Source: Cytidiella melzeri (lineage: Eukaryota > Basidiomycota > Agaricomycetes > Polyporales > Irpicaceae). Taken from it: 64,000 nucleotides of DNA. The notes under the pieces are model-generated. The model saw only the letters and a list, made by a program, of their open reading frames with translations, was not told the DNA's origin and ran no database searches. The stretch is taken from contig JABYQR010000061.1 of NCBI GenBank assembly GCA_022592445.1, forward strand, positions 62,001 through 126,000, written 5' to 3'. A program made the position numbers and the translations under genes. Below, piece after piece: positions 24,288-36,607 of the stretch (its first letter is position 1; each line of letters starts with the position of its first letter).

Positions 24288-25180
24288 GGGAGCAAAGGTG
24301 TGGACCGCCAGTTGCAACAAATAAAAGTCGCAGCGCTGGACGAGAGCCGAGGACGACCGTGGTGATCCGGTGAGATGACTGGAAGTTGAGAGCGCAGTCC
24401 CCTGAGATCTCGCCGAGGTGGGTTCAGAATGGAAACACGTATGTCTGCCGAGAGTGGCCACAACTCACCGGGCACGCCAGCCCCCGCCAGACTATTTGGA
24501 GGCTAGCACGAGGCGGCGGACTCTGTTGCTGCTGCTGCTGCTGCCAGCTGCTGTTGTCCACTGCCCCGTTTTGCGACGCCGGAGCCTCCTCCGACGCCGA
24601 GCGCGAGGGCTTTTGTCGACCGTCGTTCCTTTCAGCCTTCCGCATTCGGGCGACTTGAAGCGAACGTCCAGATATGGGCACACAAAAAGGAACCCCCCCG
24701 GAGGCGCCTCGCAACCCACCCACTTGTCCTAACCGTTCGCTGCCATGCAGCGCGTTGGTGGCCATGGCGGTCTGAATAGAAAGAGCCTGTGTATAGACAT
24801 CCGACGCATCTTTGCTCATGTACATACAGCGGAAGCAAATCTCAGTTCTCGTTGGCTCACCGGCGCGGAAGCATCTCTCGTCAGATTGCAGATGAGCCCT
24901 GCAGACGCCTTCTGGAATGGTGATGGTGGCCCCAGTTCTCGTCTCTCCTCAGGTACCACACCGCAAGCTCCGAACCCAGTTGATTCAAAAACAAACATCA
25001 GCGGCCTCTCGTACTCGAACAGATTTATCTGAGACTCGAACAAAAGGGTGCAAGTCAGACCCGAGTGCACGGCGTAGCGCCACAACGGTATCGGCGGAGC
25101 ACAAAATGTTTCATCCTCCGATGCAATGCCGCCGCTACCGCCGAAGCTACCCAACGGCAGCGTCACGGTTGCGACAGACG
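24288..25180. other. Divergent intergenic region TEA factor / VPS23
   Basis: About 890 bases between divergent genes. It includes a short CTG/CAG microsatellite at about 24524-24543. Several ORFs run through it in both directions but none looks conserved, so it is read as promoter and leader sequence. Confidence 0.5.
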
Positions 25181-27553
25181 ATGAGTGCGGGAACAGAGTC
25201 CCTCGCACAAAAATGGCTGCGACAGAATGTCCAGCCATATGCGTTCAAAGATGCCGTCTATGCACACGTCGATGCCGTTCTGTCCCGCTTCAATACCATC
25301 AGACCAAAGACAGACATATACAGTTCAGTATCATCCCTTTCGAACCAATCTGATTCTACTCAACTGCTCTCCATAGCTTACGACGACGGGAGAACACAAC
25401 TGTTGCTATGTCTACACGGTCTGCTGCCAATTGGCTACCGTGGAACATCTTACAACATTCCGATCGCTGTCTGGATAACTCGAGATTATCCGCGCCAGCC
25501 GCCAATCACATACGTCGTTCCAACCAGCGACATGCTTGTCCGTGCCAGCAAATACATGGACCTCAGCGGACACTGCAAGATCGAATACCTTCACAACTGG
25601 GACAAGAAGAGCGAGGTTTGATTATGATCACTCTTGGCGCGTCATGTCGCTGACTCTTTGCCATCCTTCAGGGATGCAGCTTGACCGCCCTTATGGAGGC
25701 CATGCAAGATTATTTTTCACGAGAGCCGCCGGTTTACGCGAAACCAAGCTCTGCAAAGACTGTACAGGCGCAACCTCAGCCCCAGCGGCCACCAGCAGAC
25801 CCTAGCTACGCAGAACGGCCTCCTCCGCCAGTTCCTCGCATGACGAGTGCTTCTCCACCCCTAAGTCACCCTGCACCGATCCCTCCACCCAAAAATGGTG
25901 ATCGACCGCCTCTGCCTCTTAAGCCTGGTCAACAGGCCCCTTCGCCGCCGGCTATCTTGCATCCACACATACACTCGGATGCAAACCGGTCTTTATCTCT
26001 ACGTGGATCGGTGAGTTCATTGTCGCGGCTTTCTAAACGCGTCTCCAACTGACTATGGCCTTTGTCCTCAACTTCTGAAAGCCTGCGCCAACCATGAGAT
26101 CGCCGCCTCCATTGCCGCCTCATCCTCCAGACGACCCAAATTTGCCTCAGTACAGGACTTCTTCAGCATCGCTGCCTCCATACAACGCCATGCACGATCG
26201 CTCACTCTCAATCGGCGCTGCAGTGACCAGTCCTGTGCCTACCCCCAATGCATGGACCGCTAATGTTCCCAGTCGCACCTTGTCAGCAGATTATAATCAT
26301 ACCCGAGCACCGATACCTCCGTACTCTCCTCCTTCCAACATCGCGTTGCCATTGACAGCCTCTCCAACACGTCCGCCGCCGCCGGCTCCAGCTCCACCAC
26401 TAGGTGCATACCACCCACCTCCACCTCCGCAACTTCCAATCACTTCTCCTCCAAGACCCTCACAACCGCTCTCACCCCCTCCTCATCCCGCTCCGGTGAA
26501 TATCCACCCACCCATCTCACCAGAAGCAACGGGACCAATTTACGGTCAACCAAGTCATGTCATACAGCAACAACCGTGGCCTCCGACCCAACCTCCTTCA
26601 ACCTTCTCTCCCGCTCCAGCTCCTCCTCCGCCGTCCATCCCTGTACCTGACCTACTAGACGCAGAAGACGAACCCGCAGCCCCCACCTCCTTCTCCCACC
26701 CAGCTCCCGCCGACGCACCTCCCCGTCCTCCCAACCCAGAACTCCTTCGACTCCACGACCGAGTGCATGCTAAACTCTCTTCCGAGCTCGCGTCTTTGCA
26801 GCAGGCTATGGCGCTCGACGCTGAGAGGCTGCGTGCGAACCAGACGGACCTCCTCGCAGGTGAGCCAGCCATCCGAGACGAAATGGCGCGTCTCGTGGCG
26901 GTGCGCGATGTCTGTAGGGGTGTCGCTGGGAGGATGAGAGACGTAGTCGAGGGTGCGGAGCGGAATGTGGTTGAGCTTAGGCGGAGGGGAGACCCCGCTG
27001 TGGACGAGCTGGTGTGTTCGACTACGATCGTTCATGATCAGTTGAGTGGCATTGTTCTTTCTTTTTTTGTGGCTATTATTAGCTGGGCAATGGGCACCCA
27101 TCGTGCATTTTAGTTTCTTCTTTCTGGGTTCGAGTGGATGGATCGGTCGGTAGCTGCTTCACCGATACTCGATGTCTCTTACCCTCTCCCTGCAGTCGTA
27201 CTGACCTTCTACCCACATTACCCAGGTTAATCAATCTCGTAGCGGAAGATAATGCCATCGAGGACACGATCTATCACCTCCACCGTGCCCTGAACGCCGG
27301 ACGTATAGACCTAGAACGGTTCCTACGGGTACGTCATCACGATACGTTGTTTCCCGGTGTCACAGGGACGCTGACACAGCTTCATACTTTAATCTACCCA
27401 TATTGTTTCCATCGCGTCTAGACTACGAGGATTCTCGCAGAGGAGCAATTTATGAAGCGGGCGTTAATTGAGAAGATCCAAGGCGGCATACCGATGGGTA
27501 CTGACACTAGCCAGCTACAATTGCGCCCAGAGTGGTCTCAGTCACCTTACTAA
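25181..27553 (+). CDS. VPS23: ESCRT-I subunit Vps23 / TSG101
   Basis: Binds ubiquitinated cargo and starts ESCRT sorting at multivesicular endosomes. Exons 25181-25322, 25377-25615, 25672-26010, 26082-27040, 27226-27328 and 27422-27553. The N-terminal UEV domain (about residues 1-140) has LCLHGLLPIGYRG and IAVWITRDYPRQPP and lacks a catalytic cysteine, as the family does. A very Pro-rich linker of about 250 residues follows, then a coiled coil and the C-terminal steadiness box (LVAEDNAIEDTIYHLHRAL to EEQFMKRALIEKIQ) that assembles with Vps28. The 185-nt intron 27041-27225 is long for this window. The last residues are uncertain: reading on ends at 27553, while a possible intron at 27499-27559 would move the stop to 27600. 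Confidence 0.88.
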
Positions 27554-27600
27554 ACGCAGCTGTATACCCTCCAGCTTTATTAAAATTCTCAAGGCTATGA

Positions 27601-28863
27601 GCTCTACACGCGCACACATGGAAGAGAAATACCCTTCGGACCGGACTCTTGACAGGTAAAACGGGGGACGGCATACTCAACTCCCTCAGAACTTTGCACC
27701 ACTCTTTAGCCTCCGTCCTTCCAATCGGCCGCAGTGTAGACGCGCTGTCCAGAGTCCTAAAAGAAACCAGCCGCAAGCATGTCATCGGCGTACCATGGCC
27801 AAACTCAAACTGTGCATACTACGTGGGAAGCATGTGCTGTTGTTTGTCAGACACCGGCAGTTTTGGCGCGAAAGTGTGACAACACAGACAGCGAGAGATA
27901 GAGAAAGACCAATACAGTCCTCTTATTGTGAAACGCCCCCTCCCACCCTGCACGGTCTGACATGCAGAACAGGACCGACGTTCCAGGCTCTTGAAGCACC
28001 AGTGTCGGACTAGCGCCACCCGGGATGTCCGGATATCCGTAATCTGGAGGTTGTGTCATGTTCCTCAGTACAGTCTTTTTATGGGTGGGTTAGGCCAAGG
28101 CCTCGAAAGCTTGAGGTTTGCGAAAAAATGCTGTACCACTGTCACGCATGCTCAGCTCCTCGGCGCTAGTACAACACCGATACTCCAACTCCTCGACGAA
28201 TGCACTCTTGCAAAACTCTGCATTCACTAGTACTTACTTTGCATCATCTTGGCGGCCAACAGTGCTTGTGCGGACTTGGGACACCGTGGCGCCATTACAA
28301 TACGCCTTCCGCGCATGTTTGTTTTGAGTTCATCCAATACCCAACCATGGCAAACAACAAGGTCCAACTTTTTCCCTTCGTTATTGTTCTGCGCTCGCAT
28401 CAGAACAGGCAAAGGGGACTAATTGCAAATTAGAATAAAGCGAGAGGGTGGGCCCACCTGCAAATAGTTGGTCCATGTAGGCCTCAGATGACCCATCCCA
28501 CGAGGCATGCCCGCACCTGCGAAGCGCAGGATTTCTGCTTTGTAAAACGAAAGGCAAAGTGCGTGGATCTTTGCCGGAAATCTTGACGACCCTACAGTAA
28601 GTTACAGGTATACATCAATCCCTTTACACCGGTCCCTTGCCATACACAATCGGAAATAAGAAGGACGCGAAGGCGCTGCACAATCATAGAAAAGAGACAG
28701 AGACAGAAATGGGAGGAACGTCGCAGAGCGGAAAATCACAGCATAGGAAAGAGTCGAGTCAGGCGAATGAAACAATAGAAGGTGGGGAAGGTGAACAGGG
28801 GAAACGTCAAAAGTCATACTTAATAGACATAATCATCAGGGTTGCACCAGCACCCTTTGTTCT
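27601..28863. other. Intergenic region, 1.26 kb
   Basis: Between the convergent VPS23 and SRC1 genes. It has many short ORFs on both strands (the best is 28227-28412 minus) without family resemblance. No tRNA or repeat was recognised. Confidence 0.45.
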
Positions 28864-31800
28864 TTACACATCATCAGCAGCTTCCCCGGTATCTTGTGCG
28901 AGTGATTTGCCGGCACTTCCAACCCATCGCCACACTCGCTCCTCGCTCCCACCCTCGACCTCCTCGAGGTTCGTGCGGACGTTCGTGTTTTCTTCGACAA
29001 CGCGCTCCACGCCGGCCCACAGCCGGCGTCGGGTGCTGACAGACGGTTCATCCTGAAGAATAAGGTCTCGAAGCTGAAGCGAAGGCAGGTATGCTTGTGG
29101 CGCGGTAACGGGGTCCGTGTAATGCGCCAATTCCTGGCTCCGAAGGAGGTTAAGCGCAGATTGCGCTAGAACAGCCACACGGTCATTCTCTATCGCCTTG
29201 CGGGCTTGCTGATGTCGCAAGAACACGAGGCTACCAAGCAAAGTCAAAATGCCTGCGTCCGGACCATGTCAGCTGGCGTTGCATTCTACCTCTTGAGCAT
29301 CAGAAACGTACCAAAGACTTGCTTGCGCCATTCCTCCCAAGTCTGTCGGGCTTTGACTATGACCGTGCACGCCATGTCCATTTGAGGCGTGCGATGCGCC
29401 AAGTATCGCTTCCCACTAGTTTAGCTCGTCAGCTTGACAGAACAATGCCCGATACCAATGGTGGTGGCCCACCTTTCATCCTCCCCAATGAAAACACCGC
29501 CCCACACCAGAAGTTGCTGGATAGCTTCATTCCAAGTATCGTCAAAGGTACCCATCATATTAGGCTTTGGGAACAAGATGAGTCACAGACTGTACAATGG
29601 ATTGCAGTCAACGTACCGATGTCTTCCGCTTGAGCGCGTCCTTCAAAGCATCTACCTCGACACCCCATTTCTTTGCTTCCTCAGCCTGGGTACCAGTGTC
29701 CTGCTTCACCTGAACGCCCGCGCACAATCTGCGGCCACGCTCAGCAGCTAGCATATTATCAACAGCTTTACCAAGTGCACCAATATGCCGCTTGCGTTGC
29801 GGATCTTCTACACAGCGAGGCGGGAATGCAACTGGCCCAAGCCCCGGGAACCCATCTAAAGCGAGAGAGAGCGCCGAATGTGTAAGGTGCGACAAACTCT
29901 TGTCTCCTGATGAGCCAATATGATCATGTTCCGGGAGTGTATAGGTGTTCCGCAAAGCTGCGTCACGAGAATGAGGAGCTGCATTGAGAGATAGGAAAAA
30001 TAACAGGGGATGCGGGCGTAGTAGATACCCAGTTTCGCATGTCATCGACTTTGAGGTGCACACCGCATTAGCGGGACACGGTGCACAGTCATCAGGAGGG
30101 GGAATAGGAAGCAAGGACAGCGGTGGACAAAGCTCGCTGTTAACCAGCTGGGAATCCGGTGTGTCGCCAGGAGTGGGTCCAGGTGAAGGATCGTGCACAG
30201 CCTGGGTACTATGCGCCTGTAGTCCAGTCCACAAGAGTGTGCGATTCTCGCGATTGCATTCCAGTACGGCTGCACGACGAGTTCGGAGTGCTTCTAGGAC
30301 CTCGTTGGACTTCGTTCCAGTTGCGCAGAAGCCGATAGGTGCAGACTCCGTCTTGTAGTTGTACAAGGACGTGAGACTAGCCATTGCGACGAGGGCGAGG
30401 AAGAAACGCAGCGTATTCGAGACAGCGGGAGATTTCTTCACCTTTCGACGCACCAACTGGCTGCCTTGTGCTATTCGCTCGGATACTTCAACAATCTGCT
30501 TGTCACTTGCCCACTCCCCTGATGAAAACTGTGAGAGATCGTCCTGACTTCCGTCTTGGGCGTCTGGTGTCTCTTCATACGCAGTTGCTTCATCTGCCAC
30601 TTCCTCATCATTGGCTGTTTCAACATCTTCTTGCTCAACAGAAGCCTCACGTACGCCCTCAAGCACGATCGTGGAAGGGCCAGCCTGTGCCACAGCTTCG
30701 CTGAACTTGACCGCATCCTCCTCAGTCTGCACTTGTGAAGTCTCCTCGATATCGGAGGGGACTTCGATAACATTCTTAGCTCTGCGAGTCAGGACAACCT
30801 CAGGAACTAATCCAGTTTTCCTCCTCGAAGATCTTGAGCTGGGCTCACGGACCGCTTCTGGGGGTAGAACCGGCGCAAACGTGCTTTCCGGTGGCTTGAC
30901 GCTCGATTGACGCGTACTTCTCGGCTTGCGTACTTCTTCTTTCGTCGGTGACGGTGGGGAGAACTGTGGAGGAACAGACATCGACTTCCTAGTGGTCTTG
31001 CGGGGTGCGACGCTACCGCGGCGTGTACGAGGCTTTACTGGGGATGGACGTATAGGGGAAGATGACTCTGCACCAGATTGAAATATGTTGTTATCTTCCC
31101 ATCCTGAATCGACATCTTCAGAGGCAAGAGTCTTAGCTGCACGGCGTGCTTCTGCTCCTGCTTGGGAGGACTATATCGCACTAGGTAAGAGAAATCTCTC
31201 GTCTGAGAAACAGAACAACGCACACTGCCGTTTCGACCAACTTTGCGCACTGGCATCTCAACTTCCTCAGGTTCACTATCTTCGGGCAACGCTTCTGCGA
31301 CTGGTTTAGCAACACGTCGTCTTCGAGGAAGTCCCAGTTCAGGTTCTGCAGTCGAACGACGTCGTTTGACCTGAGACTATTCAGCAAAGCACGACCAGCG
31401 AGAATGGTCGTTCAAAGGGCCATTGACTTGCGCTACTCACAGGGTCAGGTCGTTGAGGTGCCGGGGCTGGGACATCTACAAGCTGTGAGGATGCACGTCG
31501 CGACGCGCCGCGAGTTCGCGGTCCCTAGATGTACCCATGTAAGCGCAACAAAGAGGCACAGTGTCAAATGCCATTGTGCGCCAATTTGCTACGCACCTTC
31601 CGTCCTGCATTAAGAGCTACTCCTGTAATCCCATCCGTAATTCCTTCATCGCTAGCCTGACTATTCTGCCTCGACAGCCTCTCCTTCTTGAAGTGCCTCG
31701 CATTTGTCTTGATCTCATCGTTAAACAGCTGCACAAGCTTCGCCTTGGTGTGCTGCGAGGGATAGTTGACGCCATGATAACCTAATATACCAAGCAAGTG

Positions 31801-31884
31801 CGCGACGGTGAGGGAAGCAGGGTTGAAATCCGGCTCGAGGTAATCTCCCTGAGCAATAACGTCAGAGGTAGAAAGCTTGGACAT
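28864..31884 (-). CDS. SRC1: Inner nuclear membrane protein Src1/Heh/Man1
   Basis: Integral inner nuclear membrane protein of the LEM/HEH family that tethers chromatin and recruits ESCRT for nuclear envelope repair. Exons (5' to 3') 31597-31884, 31441-31524, 31224-31376, 29617-31170, 29473-29564, 29312-29415 and 28864-29252 give 887 residues; all phases agree. Residues 10-55 form the HeH/SAP-like helix-extension-helix (LTVAHLLGILGYHGVNYPS). A long Ser/Pro/Lys/Glu-rich nucleoplasmic linker follows. The first membrane helix is NTLRFFLALVAMASL (about residue 410), then a lumenal Cys-containing part (CPPLSLL, CAPCPANAVC), a second helix ILTLLGSLVFL, and the Man1-Src1 C-terminal winged-helix region. 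An ESCRT-I gene lies next door, but that is probably chance. Confidence 0.85.
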
Positions 31885-32152
31885 CGTCGGCGGGAGGGGC
31901 GCGCCCGCTGTTTACAGCAGGTGAGATTGGTGCGATTGCTCGTGGAGGTCGTGTTCAACGTCAGTGGGGGCGCGATTTCTCACGCGTCGAACACGTAAAC
32001 AAACCAGCACATGACTCCTCTGTCACGCGTCTAACCCTAAAAGTGGGTCTATTGCCAAGTACTGCGAAGCAGCGAGACTGGGCTGACAACGCAAGATATG
32101 GCTACTCTAAATCCAGGGCTAAATACACTGTATACTCGACAAGAAGCTGAGA

Positions 32153-33876
32153 TTACGAAGCAGAGGGAGGGTTGTACTTGGGCCTATCGAAGGCGTCGGG
32201 ACCGTACCATGTACCATTGACCTGCCAGGTTTCTGAGAAAGGATTCTCAAATCTGTCACAACTGTGCAGCTCACCATATTATTCCAGTATACGGAGGGGA
32301 AAAATTCTTTCTTCAGGAGATAGAAAAACCTAGCATAACCTCGTCAATCGTATGTAACGTTATGCGTCAGCCCAAGCGGCCCACCTGTTGGGAACAGCCT
32401 GGTCACCGCCAATGATTGGCCAGGACGCGAAAGTTTCTTTCGGGATGCCGCCGTATTTGAATTCGCACAACATGAGCTGATCGTAGCCAGTCAGAAGCTA
32501 CAAGACGGATAGTCAGTCATATAAGAGAGAAAAAGGAGACCAATGTAGCATACCGGGCAGCTCGCATAACCGTCATAGATAGCAGTGCCAATCACACCCT
32601 TATCCGCGACTTGGAACAGGTTCTCCGTCAAGACCGGAGTCTGCGAAGTGATAGCAGCCGCAGTCTTGCTTGCAGGTGAACTGCATGCATCGCCAAGGGA
32701 CCAAACGTTATCAAACTTCGTCGACCTCAAAGTCGCTGGATCGACAGCCACCCAGCCAGCTTCGTCAGCCAACGGAGACTCCTTGATAACTTTGAGAGGA
32801 CCCATGGGTGGCACGACATGCAGGAGCGTGTAGTCAACCTCGACTTCCGAGTCATCCGCCTTTTTGAACGTCGCCTTGCGGTTGTTTACATCGACGGCAG
32901 TCAAATTGTGTTGAAAGAAGCCTCCGACGCCACGCTCGACGCGCAGCCTTTCGAGTGCGTCGCTGTACTTCTTCACAGCGAACATAGCGGGCGCGCCGGT
33001 GTAGAAATTGACGTTTACCTTGTCACCGCGGCCAGTCTTGCCGTAGCGATCCCAGGCCATCCACATGATCTTTTGAGGAGCTATTGGGTGATTTTGGTCG
33101 TGAGATCCAAAGTGTATGGGTAGGGTCTACTCCAACGCTTACCGCCGGCACACTTGATGATACCCGTCGGCTGCGTGAAAATAGCGGTGCCGTTCCTCAG
33201 AGCATCGATATCTTTCCAGGCCTTGTCGCAGGTCGCGTACGAATAGATAGACGAAACACCAGATGCAGGGTTCGCCAGAGCCTTAGCCAGCCCATTGATG
33301 CTATCCCAGTTGATCTGCAGTCCAGGCGAGACGACAAGGTGTTCGTATGACACCTTGCGACCTGACGTCGTAGTGACGGAGGAATGCTCTGGCTGAAAGC
33401 TCTGGACGTTCTCCGAGATGTGGACGATGTTCTTGGGCAGGACCTCTTGCATCAACTGTTGGGTGTCGGTCTTCTTCAGCAATCCAGAGCCAACTAGAGT
33501 CCATCCTGGCTACGACGCAGAGAACGAGAGGCTCAGCATTAGCGGTGTTGTGAGTAAATGAGAGTGCCTGCGTACCTGGTAGTAGTGGTAATCTGCTGCA
33601 TCGAGAATGGCAATGTCGTCACTCGCGAGAGCCTTTCCTGCACTTTTGAAGCGATCTCGGATCTGGTTTGCCACATTCAAGCCACCTGAACCTGAATGGA
33701 GCGACGGAGGCCGTGGCGATGAGTACGGTCTACCAACGGACAGAGGGCGCGCGAAGCGTACCTGCACCAATCACAAGAACTTTGTACTTTTCCTTCGACG
33801 CCGAAAAGCTAGCCCAGCGCGATGTAGAGGTCGTAGATATAGACTTGATAAGAGCGGATGCGCGAGCGACAAACAT
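32153..33876 (-). CDS. Sulfide:quinone oxidoreductase, mitochondrial
   Basis: FAD enzyme of the inner mitochondrial membrane that oxidises H2S and passes electrons to ubiquinone (the Hmt2/SQRDL family). Exons (5' to 3') 33762-33876, 33576-33691, 33143-33509, 32554-33080, 32385-32497, 32275-32329 and 32153-32221 give 453 residues. The start MFVARASALIKS is a basic amphipathic presequence. The Rossmann motif VIGAGSGGLN is at about residues 36-45, DYHYYQPGWTLVG is the typical family block, and IKCAGAPQKIM contains the conserved redox cysteine. A second one is DGYASCP. The C-terminal block FYLLKKEFFPSVYWNNM fits the membrane/quinone region. The final 53-nt intron had to be placed by frame; a simple read-through there gives a non-family tail. 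Confidence 0.92.
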
Positions 33877-34091
33877 TATGTTGGCTCGAGACGAAAAAAG
33901 TTAAGACAGAGAGTTAGGGAGACACGAAGGTCGCTGGAGGTGTCATGCTCTGCCAGTGTGCGAGCGGCGTGTTGTCAGCATGTGCCAGGAAACTCGCCAT
34001 ACTTTCGAATTGTATTCTCATTCCGAATTACGGATGATGATGGCAGAGGTAGAAAGCAAAGAACGCCGGCCACGGTTGCTCCATTACCACC
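33877..34091. promoter_or_regulatory. Divergent promoter SQR / Nepro-like gene
   Basis: The start codons of the sulfide:quinone oxidoreductase gene (minus) and the Nepro-like gene (plus) are 215 bases apart, so both promoters must be here. No TATA box was seen. Confidence 0.55.
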
Positions 34092-35435
34092 ATGCCCGCA
34101 CACCGCACACCCACGACTGCACCTCCGAAAGCATTACCTCGAAGCGGTTTAAACTCGTCGTATCACCCTGTAGTCGATTCGGTCTTGAAAGACCTCAAGC
34201 AATGCACGCGACGACTACAGCCTGCTCTGGCTTCGCAGCATGTCGAGCTACAAGTCCTCGAAAAGCTATATTACAAGGGCAACAACCAACATCGGACAGC
34301 CTTGTTCTGGAGACGTGTTTGCGATATAAGGAGGTTCGGACGGAGACTGGAAGGCGTGAGATTACACGCCTTGGTGGATAGAGTGCGGTTGTCGTTTTGG
34401 GGCAACGACGTGCAGTCAAAGTAAGCTAGACATTTGAATCTCAGAGAAAAGGTGAACTGATCATACGATGCTGTTCTAGTTCGAAATCCTTGAAAGGACC
34501 GTGGTTATATTACCCAGATGGGAGAACCGTTGAGGCCGCCTTGCGAAGATTAGTTGACTGCCATATTCTCGTCAAACGTGTTAGTATGACAGCCAAAAAT
34601 ATTCACTATGCTCTAGTAATCCTCTATAGATGCATGAGCATGTTGGAAAAGCACACAAGTGAGATTTGGCTTCTGTCTTTCAAAATTACGCTGAGTCCGG
34701 TCGATGCAGCCACTTCAATCTGCAATTCCAGACAGGAGCGTTCTTACAGCTCATTCTGACGTTGACAGCCATTTCAGCACGTATAGCCATACTATTGACG
34801 GAGATACAGTATTCGATAGAGGCTGGATGCCACGCCTTGCACAAACTGCTACTTGCTTTGCATGTGAGTCTACAACGATGTGTGGCTTCGGCATGTACAC
34901 ACCTGACAGAATCCTCTCTAGCCAACCATTGAATGGAGAGTGCCATGGTGGCTGAAGGTGTCACCAATAATCCCGGCGAGCGTGGCCGAAATGCCTTCTG
35001 CAAGAGCGTCCCAAGCCATAGCAACACACATTTTAGCCACAGACATTGACGAAGACATTGGCATCAGTGTAACATTAGGAAACATTGCTGCTACCACGGC
35101 TCAGAATATGTCTTCACCTAAGAGTTGCAGGGAAGACAATTTGCCAGTCCCCACAGTCGCCGTTGTGCACTCATCGGAACCCATGTCTGCAACCTCCCAG
35201 GTTCAGCTCAAGGCAAACACAGCCCGTGAGTAACCTGAATCTACTCCCACATCCTATTCTGAGTTCGTTCAAAGTGCAACCCATTGCGCAAAAGGAGACC
35301 GACCGCGTTTCTGCTCAGATATCTTTTGTGGAACGAAGGGATGCGGAGCATGCCAATCAGGCACCCAAAGCAGTGAAGAGGAAACCCAAGAAGAAAAAGA
35401 AGATAGACGAGATTGACGAGATTTTCGGCTTTTAA
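34092..35435 (+). CDS. Nepro / Rmp1-like nucleolar protein
   Basis: Exons 34092-34420, 34480-34579, 34630-34658, 34710-34863, 34922-35225 and 35275-35435 give 358 residues with consistent phases. The N-terminal helical domain has LEKLYYKGNNQHRTALFWRR, the shared motif of vertebrate Nepro (nucleolus and neural progenitor protein) and of Rmp1, a subunit of RNase MRP that matures rRNA. A helical second block (FLQLILTLTAISARIAIL) matches Nepro. The C-terminus is a poly-Lys tract followed by IDEIDEIFGF, like the KKKK...DDIF ending of Nepro proteins and typical of nucleolar targeting. A 29-nt exon (34630-34658) is needed to keep the frame. The role in RNase MRP is inferred from the family only. Confidence 0.7.
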
Positions 35436-36607
35436 CTTGGGGCATCGAAGTATTTCTCTCGTATGGCTGTTGTTGTATGATGTTTTCATCTTCATTGCCA
35501 GGCTCAATCGCAGTCGACAACAATCTCGAGCACGCGGATGTATGTATGGCCATCATAGTTCTTTTCCCCACCGTGGTAAATCGTCACCGTCTCCATGCCC
35601 TCATCCTTGATAGCCTGCAATAAGTACCTATTACCCTGAGATCTTCTTAGCCCTTTCTAATGGCGGCGTGCTCTGCCTGTTTTTTTGGCAGCAATAAGGG
35701 GTCTGTGATTACATGTGGCATATAATATTACTGATTTTTTAAAAAAAAGATTACATGTGGCATTGGTTTTTTGATCGTCCGCTGTAGGGCTTTGCCCCAT
35801 GTCAGACATTACATTTCGCTATAACATGGCATGTAATGAACGTTTTTGTAGACTCCAAGTTGAATTAACTAGGGTGTGTGTGACGTTCTGGTGCGGGCAA
35901 TGTGGCATTGTTGACATAGCGCTCAGCGCTCATCTGCCACAGTCTACATGTTCCTCCAGAGACAGGTTACATCCTGACACTCATCTCATCATGGCTGAGG
36001 CTCTGCTGCGCTAGCCCCCGCCGTATTTGCACGGTGTGTTGTCTTCCTATAACAAGCGAAACACACCTGTCTCAGTGACTCCAATAAAGGGCCATCGTTA
36101 CCGTCAGTCGCTTTTATGACCACATTTTGGCTTTGGCATGTGCTGACAAGCTTGAACAGTCTCCCAGCAGATATGGCTGGATTGACAAGCCTCCAAGCTC
36201 ACGCACATTGATGGTAACACTCCGAAAAGTCAGCTTGTTACCATGCAAGGCGCGTTATGTCGCTCATACCCTGCCCGTTGCCGGGGACAGGCACCGTGCA
36301 GACGATAAAGTTCCGCGACCAACCCTGGCATGGTCGCCACCTGCTGCCACAACGCTCTCCTCCCTGAGCATTGTCTATACCCCGGTCATCGCATTCCTTC
36401 TTTTTGTTCCTATCGTATTATTGCTTTAGCTCACCGGTGGGCTTTATACTTCAAGTTCTCACTCCAAGACACCTGCCCCCTTCATCTTAGCCAGCTGGAC
36501 TGCGCACTCGTTTGATTCATTGCTATTCCTCCATAACCTGATCATTGCCTCGTCTAACACTTCCCAATTTCCCGATTACTTTCCTGCCCAAAGTCTATCA
36601 CCTCACC
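35436..36607. other. Intergenic region with short repeats
   Basis: About 1.17 kb. A 15-base word (GATTACATGTGGCAT) occurs twice, at 35707-35721 and 35749-35763, and an 8-base inverted repeat (CATTACAT/ATGTAATG) lies at 35807-35814 and 35831-35838. An ORF at 36127-36429 has no recognisable relatives. The right part should contain the next gene's promoter. Confidence 0.45.

Noticed and set aside
24188..24475. Upstream in-frame extension of the TEA factor
   Set aside because: It would run through the TATA box and has no conserved residues; the start at 24187 fits the promoter better.
24524..24543. CTG/CAG repeat as a polyglutamine tract
   Set aside because: It lies between the divergent TEA and VPS23 genes, upstream of both start codons, and is short; treated as a simple microsatellite.
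28227..28412. Minus-strand ORF of 61 residues
   Set aside because: It has no homologous look, no promoter and no splice partners; probably chance.
32153..32329. Reading straight through the end of the sulfide:quinone oxidoreductase, or a 22-nt intron there
   Set aside because: Read-through gives a tail unlike the family, and 22 nt is too short; a 53-nt intron (32222-32274) gives the natural ending VNGTWYGPDAF.
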